Positions 20,701-35,700 of a stretch of DNA of 64,000 nucleotides are shown one piece after another. Position numbers and translations under genes: made by a program. Source of the DNA: Patiria pectinifera (taxonomy: Eukaryota; Echinodermata; Asteroidea; Valvatida; Asterinidae). Below the pieces are notes generated by a model. It saw only the letters and a program-made list of their open reading frames with translations, searched no databases and was not told the origin of the DNA. The stretch is from positions 1,808,465 through 1,872,464 of the forward strand of contig CM057149.1 of the NCBI GenBank assembly GCA_029964075.1. The letters run 5' to 3'. Numbering within the stretch: the first letter of the stretch is position 1; each line of letters opens with the position of its first letter.

Positions 20701-23700
20701 GGCCAACACTAATCGACAAACTCGTCGTACATTTCGCGTTTTAAATAATTTTAACCTTAAGTGATATGCAGAAGATGTTCTTTATTGCTTTTTCTACCAT
20801 AAAAAGCTACTTTTAACGTTCAAAAGCATATACAAAATTTGTTGATGCTTGTTGACGACCAGTGATGCTTGTTCATGCTTTTTGACACTTGTTGATGCTT
20901 TTTGACACTTGTTGATGCATTTTAGTAGGACCCCTGTAAATAAAGGCCACACTTCCACCATGCACAAAAACATGTAGAAGTTTGCCAAATTTTGATTTTC
21001 AAATTAGGTTTAGTTTGTAGTTTATTTTTGCTTTAGAAGCATACTCAATAGGCTAATCAGAAAGTGCTGCTTTTTTGGCGATCGTGAAGTGCCCCTGTTC
21101 TGTTTTGATCAAATTATAGTGAAAAATGTTTTTTTATTGCTCAAAAATCACCTTTACAATCAAAAGCAGACTTTTCTCAATTCTAATGATGCCCGTTTTG
21201 CAATTCTGAACAGATTCTTGGGGTAGAAATCACGATTTTCCTGCGCGGTTTGTGCCTTGCGATTCAGCGCGCCGTGCGTGCTCACGGTACATCGCGCGGT
21301 AGTCGCCCTCTTTATTTTCGGGTCGCGTGTTGTCGCCGCGCTGTCATCGTCATTTTACCCCCAAATTTCCCTCAAAAAATCAAAACCTTGCCCTCTATCT
21401 ATGACATACATGTACCTGTTTATTGAAAATGTCGCCAACTAGTTTGGTAGGTCCAATAATTTTAAAGTGGATTTTGTTCCCTTAGGAACCGGGCCCTACA
21501 CTTCACGATCGCCGCCTTTTTTCAGATGTCTATTTTTCGTGAAATTTCCAGATTCGTTTGCACACGTTTGCATATCAAAATTTCAACATAACATTTCACG
21601 AAAATTAGACATCTGAAAAAGGCAGCACTTTCTGATTAGCCAATACAGAGGGTTAGTATGCTTCTAAAGCAATAATAAACTACAAAGAAGCCTAAATGTG
21701 AAAATCAGAACTTGACAAAGTTTGACATGTTTTGGTTCATGGTGCAAGTGTGGCCTTGATTTACAAAGGTAGTCAAGTAAATTGGTCACATTGATGGGTC
21801 TATGCACGGTCCTACTTACTAAAATGCGTCAACAAGCGTCAACAAGCGTCAACTGGCGTCAACAAGCGTCAACGGTCATCAACCCAGCGTCAACAAATTT
21901 TGTAGAAGTTTTGGAACATCAAACACAGCATTATATGGTAGAAATAGCAACAAAGAACACATGCAGCATAATAAATTAAAGTTAGAATTATTTTTAAAAA
22001 TGATTTTTTTTCAACGCGAAACGTACGACAACTTTGTCCAGTTTGTGTTGGCTGCCATTTTGTTTACGCGACCTAGCCATACCACGCATGCCTGAAGTGT
22101 ACAGCGACATCCAAACAAGATGGTGGCTAGCCCCACTTGTGTGGCCTCCGTTTTGCTGCAATGTATGTTCGGCCACACGTCAGGTTTTCCAACCTACTGA
22201 GGAGTTTAGTCCAAACACTGGAGCACCCTTTTTTGGCATGTTTTTACATACCACTGTATATGGTTGTATTCTATGATTTCTCATCTTTTGCCCTCCGGTT
22301 AGATTAGGTAATCTTTCTTCAAATCTTTCTAGAGTCCTTATGCTCCAGTTTCAGACTAAACTCCTCAGTAGGTTGGGAAACCAGACGTGTGGCCTAACGT
22401 ACATGTACAGTGCAGCAATACCGAGGCCACACAAGTGGGGCTAGATGGCGGCCAACATTAATCGACAAAGTCGTTGTACGTTGCGCGTTCAAAAAACAAC
22501 TTTTTAAATAATTTTAACTTTATTTTGTATCCTGAAGGTGTCCTTTGTCACTATTTCTACCATACAAAGCCAAAAAGAATTTATAAATATCTTCTTTAGG
22601 GCTATAAGAATCCATCTGCCAAGTTTGGTGCTTTGGACCAGTCGGTCACGATCTTGTCAAAACTTAGATCTAAGCCACCTGACTATAGGGAACCAGACTG
22701 GAAAGACAACATTTGTTTCTTGGTTTTTCCAGCATTTAAGAACACAAAACTTTAAAAAGGTAAAGTGTAACAGTAGGCCTATTTGCTGTAAAATACATGT
22801 ACTACATGTGTGTCCTAAATCCATCCATTTCTGACAATCATAGCAAAAGCAAATGTATATTACCTTTAAAAGAAAACTCTTTAAGTTGTAGTTGTACTAC
22901 ATAACTACAATAAAAGAGTCAAAGTCTATTTCTGTCACATATTCCAAATCTAAATCTTTAACTCTGGTATGTCAGTAGACTAATACATGTATTTCATAAT
23001 GTCCTATTCTTATTCTCACAAGTGCAGTATCAAGCCAAAAGAGAAGGAGAAGCCCCTCGTGATTCCATTGATAAAACATAACGTATATGGCAGTCATGGA
23101 AACAGACAACCGAATAAAGAAAAGGTCAAAGGGCCCGCTGACATCTTGAAGACTTCCACAAACAGTCTTGAGGATGATGCAGTCAAAGAAATCATCAAAG
23201 GTAAGATTGTAATTAGGCTGAGCCTAATTGTTTGTATAATGGATGCAGTTAATTTGGTTTGTGTTTTTAGTCGCTGAACTGTTTGAGTTTTAGTAACTTT
23301 ATCTTCTACAACCAAGGTTGCCCTTTTCTGTGAAATAACACCATACTTTTGATATTGTTCACTGAACCTACCAGCAAAGCATTGAATACATACAAATGTA
23401 TAATTGAGGGGTATTTTGCCCCACTTTCAATTCTAAGGAATGGCCCTACACTACATGTATGTTTTTACAGGTATACATGTAGTGTAGCTTAAAGGTACAT
23501 GTTTAAAAAAAGCACCCAGAGAGCACAAACCTCCGCCAAGGTTAAACAATTCCCCGCCATAGACCATTATCATGTTGTGGCCATCTTGATTTTTCCCATT
23601 CAATCAACATAACCAAAGCAACGCTGGAAGGAAAATTAGTCTGGTTCCTATTTGTACAAAAAAAACCCCATTATCATTCAGTATTGTTATTGGATGCAGG

Positions 23701-26700
23701 GAACATGACTGAAATGGTGGCAGCATGATAAAGGTAATTGTCAGTACACCTCAAAGAAATACTGGCATATCCACTGGACTTCCATATTGTTAACCATTTA
23801 TCTGACAAATTACCTCTGTTTTTGGTAATAATTCTTTTACACTGTAGTGACTGCCCTAACTTAAACCATGTGCAACCTACTGCAGAGGTCAACGGGTGAA
23901 GCATGTATTGCACTGTATTTGAACGGTGGTGTGTCCACACTGGACTGTTTGAGATGCACATTCCCCACTCCCCCATACGTGTAGTATCGTCCTGTTGGTT
24001 TCAATGGTGTGCATGTGCATACCCTCATATTCCCTACAGACTGCGTTGCCCACACAGAGACACAGTGGCAATCTTTTGTGTACAAAATGAGGTCAAAATC
24101 CTTTAAAAAAATCCTGGACCCACATCCACATCTGGATCACTTCCAAGATCTAATGAGTCTGTACTTTTACCAAGGACCACCCCTAAAACAAATTTCATGA
24201 AAATCCGTCCACAACTTGTTGAATTATCCTGTTCACAAACAAACCAACACCGATGAAAACAATGTACATGTACCTCCTCGCGGAGGTCAAAAATGGCATA
24301 AAAGCGCAATTATGGTCAAATACATGTATCAAAAATATATTAACTTTAACCAAAATATATTGACTTTAAGATTATGGAACATTAACTTATTTTACTCGAA
24401 CAAGAATAAACATAGCTACAGGAGGATTTATAAGGTTTTTCTCAATAAATCAGTAGATTTGTCTGGGGAATTGACAATGTTCTAACATGTACATGTACAT
24501 ATGTCTTTCAAATTTGCGTTCTGTATGCCCAAGATTGAAACTGATATTTGGCTCATTGGGAACCCATGGCAAACAAAATGCTCAGTTTCTCCATAAAATT
24601 GTTTCAAATTTTTATGTACATGCAGATTTGTATCTTCTATTCAGATAAATATTAGAGCAAGCACCCAACTAATACATTGTACTAACTAATCTGCTTAGAA
24701 GATGATCTCACACTAAATGCCAACATCAGCAGGTTATGAACCTTCAAAATTATAGGTTTTGCCCTTCACCGACGTTTAAACACTGTATACACAGTGTGTT
24801 ACCTGGGTTATGAACCTTGTGATATGTTTGTGGGACATGCACTTGAAACATTGAAGATGTACATAACGTCGTGTCAGTGCAACAAGGTCGTATGTTCATT
24901 CTGCAACAAAGTCGTATCTCGCGCGCGTATACGCTCCGTGCAACAACGTCGTATCTTGACGTCCATTGACTTTGCGTGTACATCCGGGTTATTTTAAGCC
25001 ACATACGACCTTTTGACATTCTGAAACTCGCGTTTTGCATTTATGCCATTTTAGGAGATACGACGTTGTTGCTCTGACCCGACGATAAAACATTTACAGT
25101 GTACATGTACATGTATGCCAAGTCCTTAATATGATATTCATTTGTTATTATTCCTCTTGATGAGTTCCCCTTCTTGTTCGTACCGGTACCTGACCATTTG
25201 GGTTACCAAGCAGTACTGTTATGTTTGTCACTGATGTTCATACTTGCTATATTTGTCTTTGTTCTCAGACGCAGCTCAGTATAACGAGGAGAGGGAGGGG
25301 CGGGGCAATGAGGATCTCAACTTGACCATTCCTATTCTGATGCAGAACAGAGTCCCTGAGGGCACAGAGACAGATGATAAGCTGGATGTCTCAATCAGAC
25401 CTGATGCAGTCAGTTTCTTTCCTTATTTCCTCCATTTAAATGAACTATTAATGGTCTCTTACAAGACGTTCTGAACATTTTTATATATCACTCATTTATT
25501 AGAGACATTGTTTCTTACAAGAATTTTTTTAATTTTGAAAAACGTCTGTTCAATCTTGCTGTGTTTCTCTTACCCATAGAGCATTACCACAATACGTTAC
25601 TTATTCATACATTTATGCAACATTCACTAAGACTGCGCTATCCATTTGCTCAGATTATTTGCACTCCAGTCATGCTGCTTTGCCCGCACAGCAAACATTG
25701 ACCAATACTGATTCCTGCTATTCACCTCTGTATCAAGAAGAGCTGTGCTTGCCCCACATGGAGTTTGTTGCACTGCTTTGTATTAAAGTTCAACTATGCT
25801 GCTTTGCCAACTTAGCATTGCTGATTTGCACTCTCCACTGCTTTATTGAACAGAGGTGTACTTGCCCAACCTAGGCAATTTGCACTTCTTATTACTGATG
25901 AACGGCCGTGCTACTTATGCCCCAAATAATTACTTTCTCAAGGGCGTACCACTCACAGACTTCATGCAGATCTGCTGTATTCCAAAGGCAAAACTGGCCA
26001 TAGAGCCCTCCCACCTACCGGTACTTTCCCAACGGTACAGCCTTTAACCTGCTTATCTAATACCAACTACAACATAGTAATGGCTGTTTCAGTGAATTGA
26101 CCATTACTCGTTTAGGTTGTTTCAGTGAATGCCAGTTCTGTTGTTTAAAGTGGGTGGGTATTTATCAGTTGAGCTCTTGTTTTCCTTGCAACCTCCTTGC
26201 CATCTGTACATTTGTTTCCTTGTGGTACACTCAAACTATGGCTCAAACCAACCTACTTGTTTGTTTATTTTGAGGTCTGGCAGATTTCATACCAATGAGA
26301 GTAGACTGTATGTACATGTAGATAGATACAAACTCCAAGCACTTATACATTTGTTATTCTGTATCCAACAGGCATCTTCTGCTGACTACAATCAGGTCCC
26401 TATTGAACAGTTTGGCATGGCGATGCTCAGGGGAATGGGATGGAACGAGCAAGAAGGAATTGGTGCTAAGATGAAAAAGTAAGAACATGTAATTGCTTAT
26501 TTGTTAGCTAGCTTGCACTAGTTTAGCCCTGTCCGCACTGGACTTTTTTTGGTCAAACTAACCGAGACTATGGGTACTTTTCCCATTTTAAGTCCAGTGC
26601 GGACAGCCTAGGACGTTTTCCTCTCGGTTACTTTTCCTGAGTCCAGCGGTTACTTTTACTGGCCAACTGCTGCCCAGGAAAACTTCCCACGCGCCCAGGA

Positions 26701-29700
26701 AAACTGACCAGGTCACTTTTCCTGAGACGATAAGTCCAGTGCGGACAGTGCGAGTCGGTAAAAGCGGCTCAGGAAAGCGTACATCCGGCCCGAGCGCCCT
26801 GTTATGCATACAGAGACCGCACAAACCTGCAGTGGCCGAACATTTTGTAGAAACACGCTGTTTGCGGTGTATCATCAAGTCCGAGCAGTAAAATCTCGTT
26901 AAAATATATATTTCAACGGACAAATACATACACAGAGAAGAGAGATCACGTTCTGAGAATTAGTTTGCGGAAATTCTCTTTCTCCACCGATGTATGTTAT
27001 TTTCTACGATCCAAATTCGTCCTGATACGGTACTGTAGTCATGCACGGAACATCATGGTCCGGTACCGTACATAGGCCGTAGTCACTGGTTCCTGGCCCA
27101 CATCATAGCTTCGATTCTGTAAGCATGCGATGGGAACCAACGAATACTGATGGCACTACTGCCGCACGGAATTAACATCGTACAGCGGCATGGCTTCGAC
27201 GACGTGCATCACAAATGCGTCAGAATTATAGGCCTTTTCGTCAAGATTGAGCGTGTCAAGATGAAATAATATCGTGTAAACGATTATGTTGTGCATGCAA
27301 ATGGCGTGTTTAATATTACTGTGCGTATCGGCGGCTGAAAATGTGATCGGCAATTTGTTTTCTGTGTACGGTGAGTAACTATACTGACACTGTGACAGCT
27401 CGGTTAATTCTCCCACGCGGTCTGGGTAAATTTTCCCGTTTCGAAAGTCCAAGTGCGGACAGTGGTCACATTGGACCATTTCTCATTTTACCATCGTCTC
27501 GGTAAAACCTTCCAAAAAAAAAGTCCAGTGCGGACACGGCTTTAGACTGGTGAGTTGTGAGACTAAATGACGTTAACACTCCAAAATAGCTCATGGCTTT
27601 CTGCCCAATGGGAGGTCCGTTTTCCATTGTTTATGTCATATAAACGTGCGCGCTTAAGCTTAAACATGACGTAAACAATTAAAAAGGACCGGTGTGTTTG
27701 CTGCCACCAACGTCTCAAAAGTCTCCCATTGGCCATCTCCCCATCCCCAACCCCTAGCCCCTAACCCTCAAGGTGCACTGGGCAACAGTTGGTCTTGTCC
27801 CATATAAACTTGGCTACTACAGTGCACACAGTTTGAAACTATATGATTGCACTTACATGTACATCAATGGGCAACATTAAGATGGGGATAAATGGGAGAG
27901 ACCAATGGAAGAGACATTGGAAGACATTGCCGATGATGCATGCTACTCAGGGGAAGACCCTATGGCTTTGTGCACATTCAGAATATATTTGGTCTTGAAC
28001 CAGTAAGCGCACTTAGGGTGTCCCGTCCACTGGGCTCTCAAAAGTGATCAAAAAGTGTCCTCTCTTGTTCGCGCACCGTTCTTTTTACATGTATGCTTCA
28101 GCAGTAATTGTAGCAATTGCTACTGCTTACTCCTGTTTGCAAATATATATAACCACATCAGTATCCATGGCCTTGATAATGTCCTACTAGTGCCATGTTA
28201 CTACCTCACACTGTCTGCACTTCACTTTTCACCTACAGTTTGACCTGGTTCTCTTCCTGGGCAAAGTAAAAGTAACCACTGGACTCACAAACAGTAACTG
28301 AGTTGAAGCTTTTTGGGCTGTTTGCACTGGCAATAAAATGGGAAAAAAAGTATTACCATTGTCTCATGGAGTTATAAATACTAAAAAAATCCAATGCGAA
28401 CATGGCTTTGATGGTGTTCCTACACTGTAGGTAGCATGCTAGTGATGAATCAACAGCTGATATACCTCGGGTTGTAGAAGACCTCTCGCATGCCACTGGA
28501 GTGACAGACGTAGTGAGCCAAAAATTGTACTTTAGGCCTATGATGTGATAAGCATCAGCAAGTTTTATTTATGTTAAGTTTTGCAGCAACACAGCGCATA
28601 ATTGTTACATGTTTCTATTATTATGTTGGATGCATGTATCCAGTGCTGATGGTTAAGTCTCTGTCATTGTGCAGCAGTACTGGACAGATAATGCAGTTTT
28701 GCTCTTAACCTGAATCAAACATTTTCTCCAGCGGTTGACAAGAGGAAGGCCACTTGTCCTTATCTCTTGGAGACCTGCCTGACAGCACTGTACATGCAGT
28801 CTGAGGAAACAATGAAATTTGTGGTCAACATTTTTCATTTAGTTTCTTTCGTTTTTTCATTGTAGGGTTGTGAAACCCATCGAGGCAGTTTTGCGTCCCA
28901 AAGGTCAGGGGCTTGGAGCTGATAGAAGACCAGGAGATATGCTTGATAAAAAGAGGCTGCGCAAACTGAAACCAGGAGATAAGAAAATAGAAGAGGAAGT
29001 ACAGGGGTTTGCTAAGGGTGTTGGAGTACTAGTCAGAAGTGGAGCTCACAAAAACCTGTATGGCAAGGTACATGTAAGAAAACAATGTGGAGGTGGATAC
29101 ATTTCGCCTCAATTATTGCTTGAAAACGATTATTATTTATTCTATTTCGGTTTTTTTGGGTTGCTTGAAAAAATTTTGGGGTCACTAACCAGTCCTACAT
29201 TGTAGATTCTGTATAACCATACCTGTACCTCCCCATATGAATACGTGCACATGTACATGTATTATGACCATATGACATTTTACATGTATACATCATTTAT
29301 TGTTCATATAACTCTCATTTCCCAAGTATTTGCCTGACTTCCATAATGCTTGGACACAAGGGTCATTGAGTAGCAAAGATTCATGGGTAATGTGATGTAT
29401 ACATTTCAGATCAAAGGTCACAGGTCCAATGTCAATCAAGGTCCATATTGATGTAAATCACAGAAGTTTATTTTAAGATTTTTTGGAAAAAGTTTATAGC
29501 ATTGTACATGCTTTCATTGATTTTGATAAAGTTAAGCCCAATTAAGCTGTTAATCTCAGTGTTGGAATGGTCTGCACTAGTAAGCAGGAGGTCATGGGTT
29601 TGGGTCTCGCGTTAGTAAACTTCTGAATGTTTCTCACTAGCCCTCTTGTGCTTTGTCATGGAGCAGTAGGTTTAAATGAAAACTTTAATCTAAATATTTT

Positions 29701-32700
29701 CCTGACTGTACCTTGCTTGAGTTGCCAAGATGACCACTTGGGAGCGACAGACTGGTCCTCTAATGTGCAGAGCCCATGAAGATTTAGTTAACGAAAATAA
29801 TATCATGCTGTCAGCACATGTGAGCAATACCTAAGTTTAGCTGTTGAAAAAAATGTAATTTCAATTTTGTGCGACTCGTGCACAAGTCTAGTAGTTTTCA
29901 TTCTGTATTTTCTGGTTGAAAGTGCCTGATTGGATTCTGGTTCAATTCAGCCTGAGTTCCAAGTCCAAGTACAATGAAAGGTCAAATTAAAAGTAGAAAA
30001 TCAGCACTGGAAACATCTTTTACTTCCTACTTTTTGGCCAAGTAAAAGAACCCCAGTGTCTCCTCCCTCCCTGCCTGCCGGCTTCCTTTCTTTCCCAGCC
30101 ACCTCCTCTTTTTTTTTAATTCGTACATTTGCAATATATTTTGCACATGTATGTTGTTAATATATTGTCATTGTATTGTTTCCAACAAGATTAAATCAAT
30201 GTATAAAGGGTTATGGCTCCATTGGACGCAATTTTGTATTAGTAAAATAGTTGAGAAAATTGAACAATCCATCTGCTATCTTGGAAAATCCAACATGGGG
30301 GGGGGGGGAAGGGGGGCCTCATCTTCTGAATTTTTTGAAAAGGGCCAGAAGAGAAGCTGCTCATTTAGTATACTCAGCCTTAGAAGTCAATGTTCTTACA
30401 ACTTGATTGGTTGCAGATCGAAGGAGTAGATGAAGACAATGCTCGTTTGGTCATCAAGCTTGCAATCAGTGGTCAAGCAGTCACACTCAGTCAGTATAAC
30501 GTCAAGATTGTTGACAAAGAAGAATACAAGCGATTTTCAAAAGATTTGAGTAAGTGACTTTTGTTTCTTTACATTTGTAACTGAGTACTTTGTTTGTGCT
30601 CGCATACACATGTGAATATGAAATTGGTGGTCCACATTCTTTATGGTTCTATGTTTGACTAATTCAAGAATTAATCTGCTATTGAGGTTATCCAAGTCCT
30701 CAGTGATTTGGTCGAGTTTACAGACCTCTTTTGTAAAGGTTTTCATGTACCTTGCATGGCACTAGTTAAATTTTGCTGGAACAGTGTCATGATCACTGAA
30801 TCCATCATTGATCGCAATGCTCTTGTGACAAAACATGTTTTTGTTGTTGTGAATACTAGATCAAGCATTTTACCCTCCTGAGTAGGCACTGTCACAGTTG
30901 ACTGAAGGTTAACTTCTTGAGCACAATCCAGCAAGACTTCACTGATGGTTGCTTGTTTTCCTCCTGTCTTGCATGTGTTTGAAGTCCAATCAATGTCTGG
31001 TAAATTAAAGTCCCCAAGTAGCCACACATACCGGTGGGAGTCTGCATTTGGTTACACATTGTCAATACTGGCCAATAAAACATAGAGAATCTCAGAAATG
31101 ACCAGCTGAGGGCTAGGATTCATATTTGCCTCCCTGCACATAGTGGGAAAAAAAATTAGAAGAGATGATTTGTTCAAGCTGCATATTTCTGGAAATGTGT
31201 CACAACCAAACACAAAAAATGTTGTTTATTTGTGGTTCATTTGTGACTTCAATAATATCATGGAGTGTCGTGGAGTGCCATGGAGTGCCGTAGCTTTGTG
31301 TTCTGGTGCATTGAACACATGGTCTCGTGGGTAATTCTGCAGGTTGTGGGTAATTCTGCAGGTTGTGGTATGTGCCTCTCATGAGTAGCACTAAAAATCT
31401 CCTTATATGGAGATCGGGACGTGCGTGGCACATCCTGTGCGATGTGGCGCAGAACGGGGCGGTGCTGGTGTAGTGTGAATTTTAATAGAACTCCATGAAA
31501 TACAGACTCATTGGTAGTACTATGCATGCCTAAGTGAAGATGGTGAACGTTCAACCAATAGGAGTCCAAATTTCATGTGACACCGGAAAAGTGTTTAAAA
31601 CCTGTTTTATCAACTGTTTAAAACCACCCACGTGACAGGCTCTCAACCAATACGAATGGGTAAACTGTCCTAGGTATTTATGAATGTGCATTAAGGATGG
31701 GAATTTGTCCGTGTTTTAATTTGGAATAATTGTATTTTGAGTGGAACTTACATACATTATATCATGTACAGAGATTCAACAAATGAATGTTTAGCCTACA
31801 TTTTAGAAAGGCTACCATCTGACCCAGAATAGTTGTATGCATGCAGTGAGGCTAAGTCACATAGAAGAGGCACTAATCAATTTATGTTTATAAATATGGT
31901 GTGTGTTTAATTCAAATATCCAACCACACACTGGAACCTGTAATATTTGTCGTCATATTTGATTATCTGCATCAAATTGGTTTCCTTTGAGACAACAAAG
32001 CCACCTATGATGACATATACTAAGTGAGTGACCTTGTCCCGTCACTGTGAACAGAGCAGACTCATCCTTATCATATAACTCATTAGTTTAAGTCTGAGGT
32101 GGTGTTACAGGAGAAAATGTCATGGAGTGTAGGTTTGTACCAATGTTGTACATATCCATGTAAGTCTTGACCAGTCTGTCTCAAGACAGGGCTGTCAATT
32201 CTTACAGTGGGAATCTAAGGTTTTGCAGGCCAGTAAATCGGTCTGAAATTGCCTACGCCAGCCAAATCACGATTTGCATGCCCTCAAATTCTTCAGTATT
32301 TGAGCATATTGTGGGCCATGGACTGGAGGGTTTGTAAAAAATATGGTTGGAAGCCGTGCACAGGACCGTGAGCTTGTATTTCTGTGAAATTTGGATGAAA
32401 TTGGGACCCAATGGAGTGCAGGCACCATTTTTCAAAATGGCGATGGGCTTCAGGACTATTTTAAGGGGGTGATCATTTTCGGATGGAAATTTCTCCCAAA
32501 AGTCATCAGAGTACCCCCCAAAAATTGAAATAAATATGAAAGATGATGAAATAAGCTTTAATTTTAATGACAGTGAAGTCATACAACATATGACCATCCT
32601 TTGGATCCGTCTCCTGCTGCTGGCCATATCAAGAAGGAAATGGAATTGGGACAAAAAGTGGATATTAAGAATTTCAGTGAAACATTTCTGTTTCGTGGAC

Positions 32701-35700
32701 TCTTTAAATAAATGATTATTTTCTTTTTTTCAGGCCGTTTCAGCAAAGGGCAAGAGGAACAAAGTGAAGAGGCACAAAGTGAAGAGGCTACATGTATATC
32801 CCATACAGATTATGGAAACAGTGATCAATTAAACAGTGAAGAAAAGGAGGACCCCATTAAACACAGAACTAGTAATGGTGATTCAAATAGCGAATATCAC
32901 AGAGAGAGCAGGAGAAATGAGAAAGACAGGGAAAGAAGCAAACATGGTCATCAAAGAGAAGATGAGAGGAGTAGTAAGAATCATCAAGAGAAATACCGTG
33001 ACAGACAGCAGTGCAGTGACAGGGAGGAGAGGCAGATGGACAGTGATAAAAAAAGGAGGAAAATACAAGATAAGTATGACAGGTGAGTTCAATATGTTTT
33101 GAGTTACTGACTTGAGCATTGCCTTGGTAACCAGACATGTAAAAACTGCATCTATGTTTGTGTGTGTTGACACAACTCGGATATGTTTGTGGAACCTTTT
33201 TCATTTATACCGGTATGTAAAAACAAATTCACATATTCCTGAACAAATCATTTATATTCGTGTACTTGTAGATTTAGACTGGTTAGTAAGTAGAATTTAA
33301 CCTGAATTTATTGGTAATAATTTTTAAAAAAATCTTGATGTTTGCAATGCTCTTTGTCAATATGTCTTTGTACATACTGTAATCATGGATTATGTGCTCA
33401 CAGGCTTAGTACAGAAATAGAGAATGATCATTTTGTGCATAATTCTGTGGTTGACAGAGAGCTTATTGGCGCTCATGTGTATTGCTATGCTTTGCCAGCA
33501 GTTTCAATTTCAGCTTCAGTTTCCAATTGAGATGTCTTTGAGTTTTTAGCAACGGTAGTAGCAATTGTCTTTTGACTTGGAATAACTTTTAATCTCAGTA
33601 AATTAGTTTATTAGTATAGATTATACTAATAAACTAATACAGATCTGTCTTTTCCTGCAGCGACAGTGGCAGTTATAATACGCCTAGTGCCAATGCACAG
33701 TCCAGGGAGCAATCCTATTGGCTGAGACCTGATCTGAGGGTACGTTTCATTGACAGACAGTATAAGAAGGGCAGGTACTACAATAGCAAAGTCTGTATTG
33801 TGGATGTTATAGCACAGGGAATCTGTACTTGCCGGACTGAAGATGGCAGAATTTTGGAAGGCAAGATACCCTTGATGTTTTTTTTTAATAAGATGGAATT
33901 TGCATAGGGAGATGTAAATGTTACATTGGGTTTTGCCCTTCACCTGTATATTTATAAACACTAAATACTCAATGTTGTCCGAGGGCTTGCTAGAAAAATT
34001 CACAAGCTTATTCAGGTGGGACTCGAACCCATGCCTCCTGCTTACTAGTGCAGATGTCCTGAACTTTCTGGTGTTGGCTGGCTGGTTCGAGGCGATGTAG
34101 CAGCGGGTACCGCAACCAAACATTTGTTGTTTTCTGCACTAGTAACGGGATGTTGTGGGTTCAAGTCCCATATGAGTAAGTTTGTGATTTTTTTTTTGCA
34201 AGCCCGTGAAAATGACCGAGTATATTACAGTGTTTATATAAATACATCGGCGAAGGGCAACATCCCAATATAAAAACTCTTGGTTTGTTTGATTGATATG
34301 TGTTTGCTCAACATCCTTACTTTAAATGTTGCAGTTTATAATATAATAATTGTTGATACTACCCTAGTCAGGGGCAGAGGGGAACATGTTCAAAAAAGTT
34401 CCGTTATGACCCTTATGTTCCCAAACTCATGATAATTTCTCCTTTTGAAGTTTGTAAAAATGTAGGCCTACCATGTCATTTCATCATGTGTAAAGGCCAA
34501 TTTACACATAAGCGACATCATGGCCCATATTTTACGAGTAAAATTATAGACATATCAATGTGCATTTTTACATCTAGCCACAAAATCTTGCATGTTATCA
34601 CTCATTTATTTGTGCTTGTTTATAACAATGCGCAACATTGTCATGCGACAATGTCACGATGTGTAAATTGGCCTTAAATGTATTTCATTTTGGCTAGTGG
34701 AAAGTGCCACCTGTGGGGAGTTGTTTTTAGAAATATCTCAACATGCTTTCAAACTTTTGATTTTAACCTTCACTTGGCTCACCTCAAACATGGTCACAGG
34801 TCAAACACATGCTTGATAATGTACTAAGTTTTTCAAACCCCACGTTCTTGTAAAACATAGGAACTGGATTCCTTTTGTTGTCTGCACTTGAACATGTAAT
34901 AGGTTCCTTTTTCTCTGTACCCATCAATACATTTCATCTGCATCAGGTGAATGAACAAGTTGCATTTTGTTTATTTCACAGTTCACAATTGTTTGTGTGT
35001 GTTTTGTGTTCTTTTGACAGATATTGACCAAAGCATGCTAGAGACATTAATCCCAAGAGGAGATATGGCATGTGTCATGATCGTTGCTGGGAAACTACGT
35101 GGACAGGTACAATCCGGATTAATTTTGTGCAAACCCGAAGCAAAACCGACCCGGCCCGACCCGAAACTGACTTCAGGTCGGTTTTTCCAACCATTTCAGT
35201 GGAGTCAGGTCGGTTTCGGTTTTGCGTTTGTCATTTTCGGGGTGTTTGCAATTTTCTGAATTTAGCTTAGTTGCCCTAAGAAGTCTAAGTAGTACATTTA
35301 AAAGCCAAATTACAAATTATATGTCACTTTTTTTTTTTTTTTTTTTTTTTAATGTTTCACTTTTGTGTGCATTGTTATCTTTATTTTACTTCCAAAAACT
35401 ATAATTTTAATCAATATGCAAATTAGCCAAAAGATAGTAATCTGGTTTCAAAAAGTCTCTTTTTTCCAAAAATCATTGAAAATAATCATTGTAGAATCAA
35501 TATCCAAAGTTTAACAGGAACATGTTGGTTGCTAAAGAGATTAAAAGTGAGCTTTTCATGCCCAAATGTACAACAGAGCCAGCTATTTCAAAGCCTGTTT
35601 TCAAAGCCTGTTCAAATGTGTAATTTGAACTCCATGAACTAATAAATATGCAAATTTATCATATCTCCACAACGCGAAGGGCTACAGAGCTGAGTCATAC

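Noticed and set aside
28870..29205. Extension of GPKOW exon 5 to the end of its open frame
   Set aside because: The frame past 29067 loses family similarity; the AAG|GTACAT donor joins exon 6 in phase and completes KOW1.
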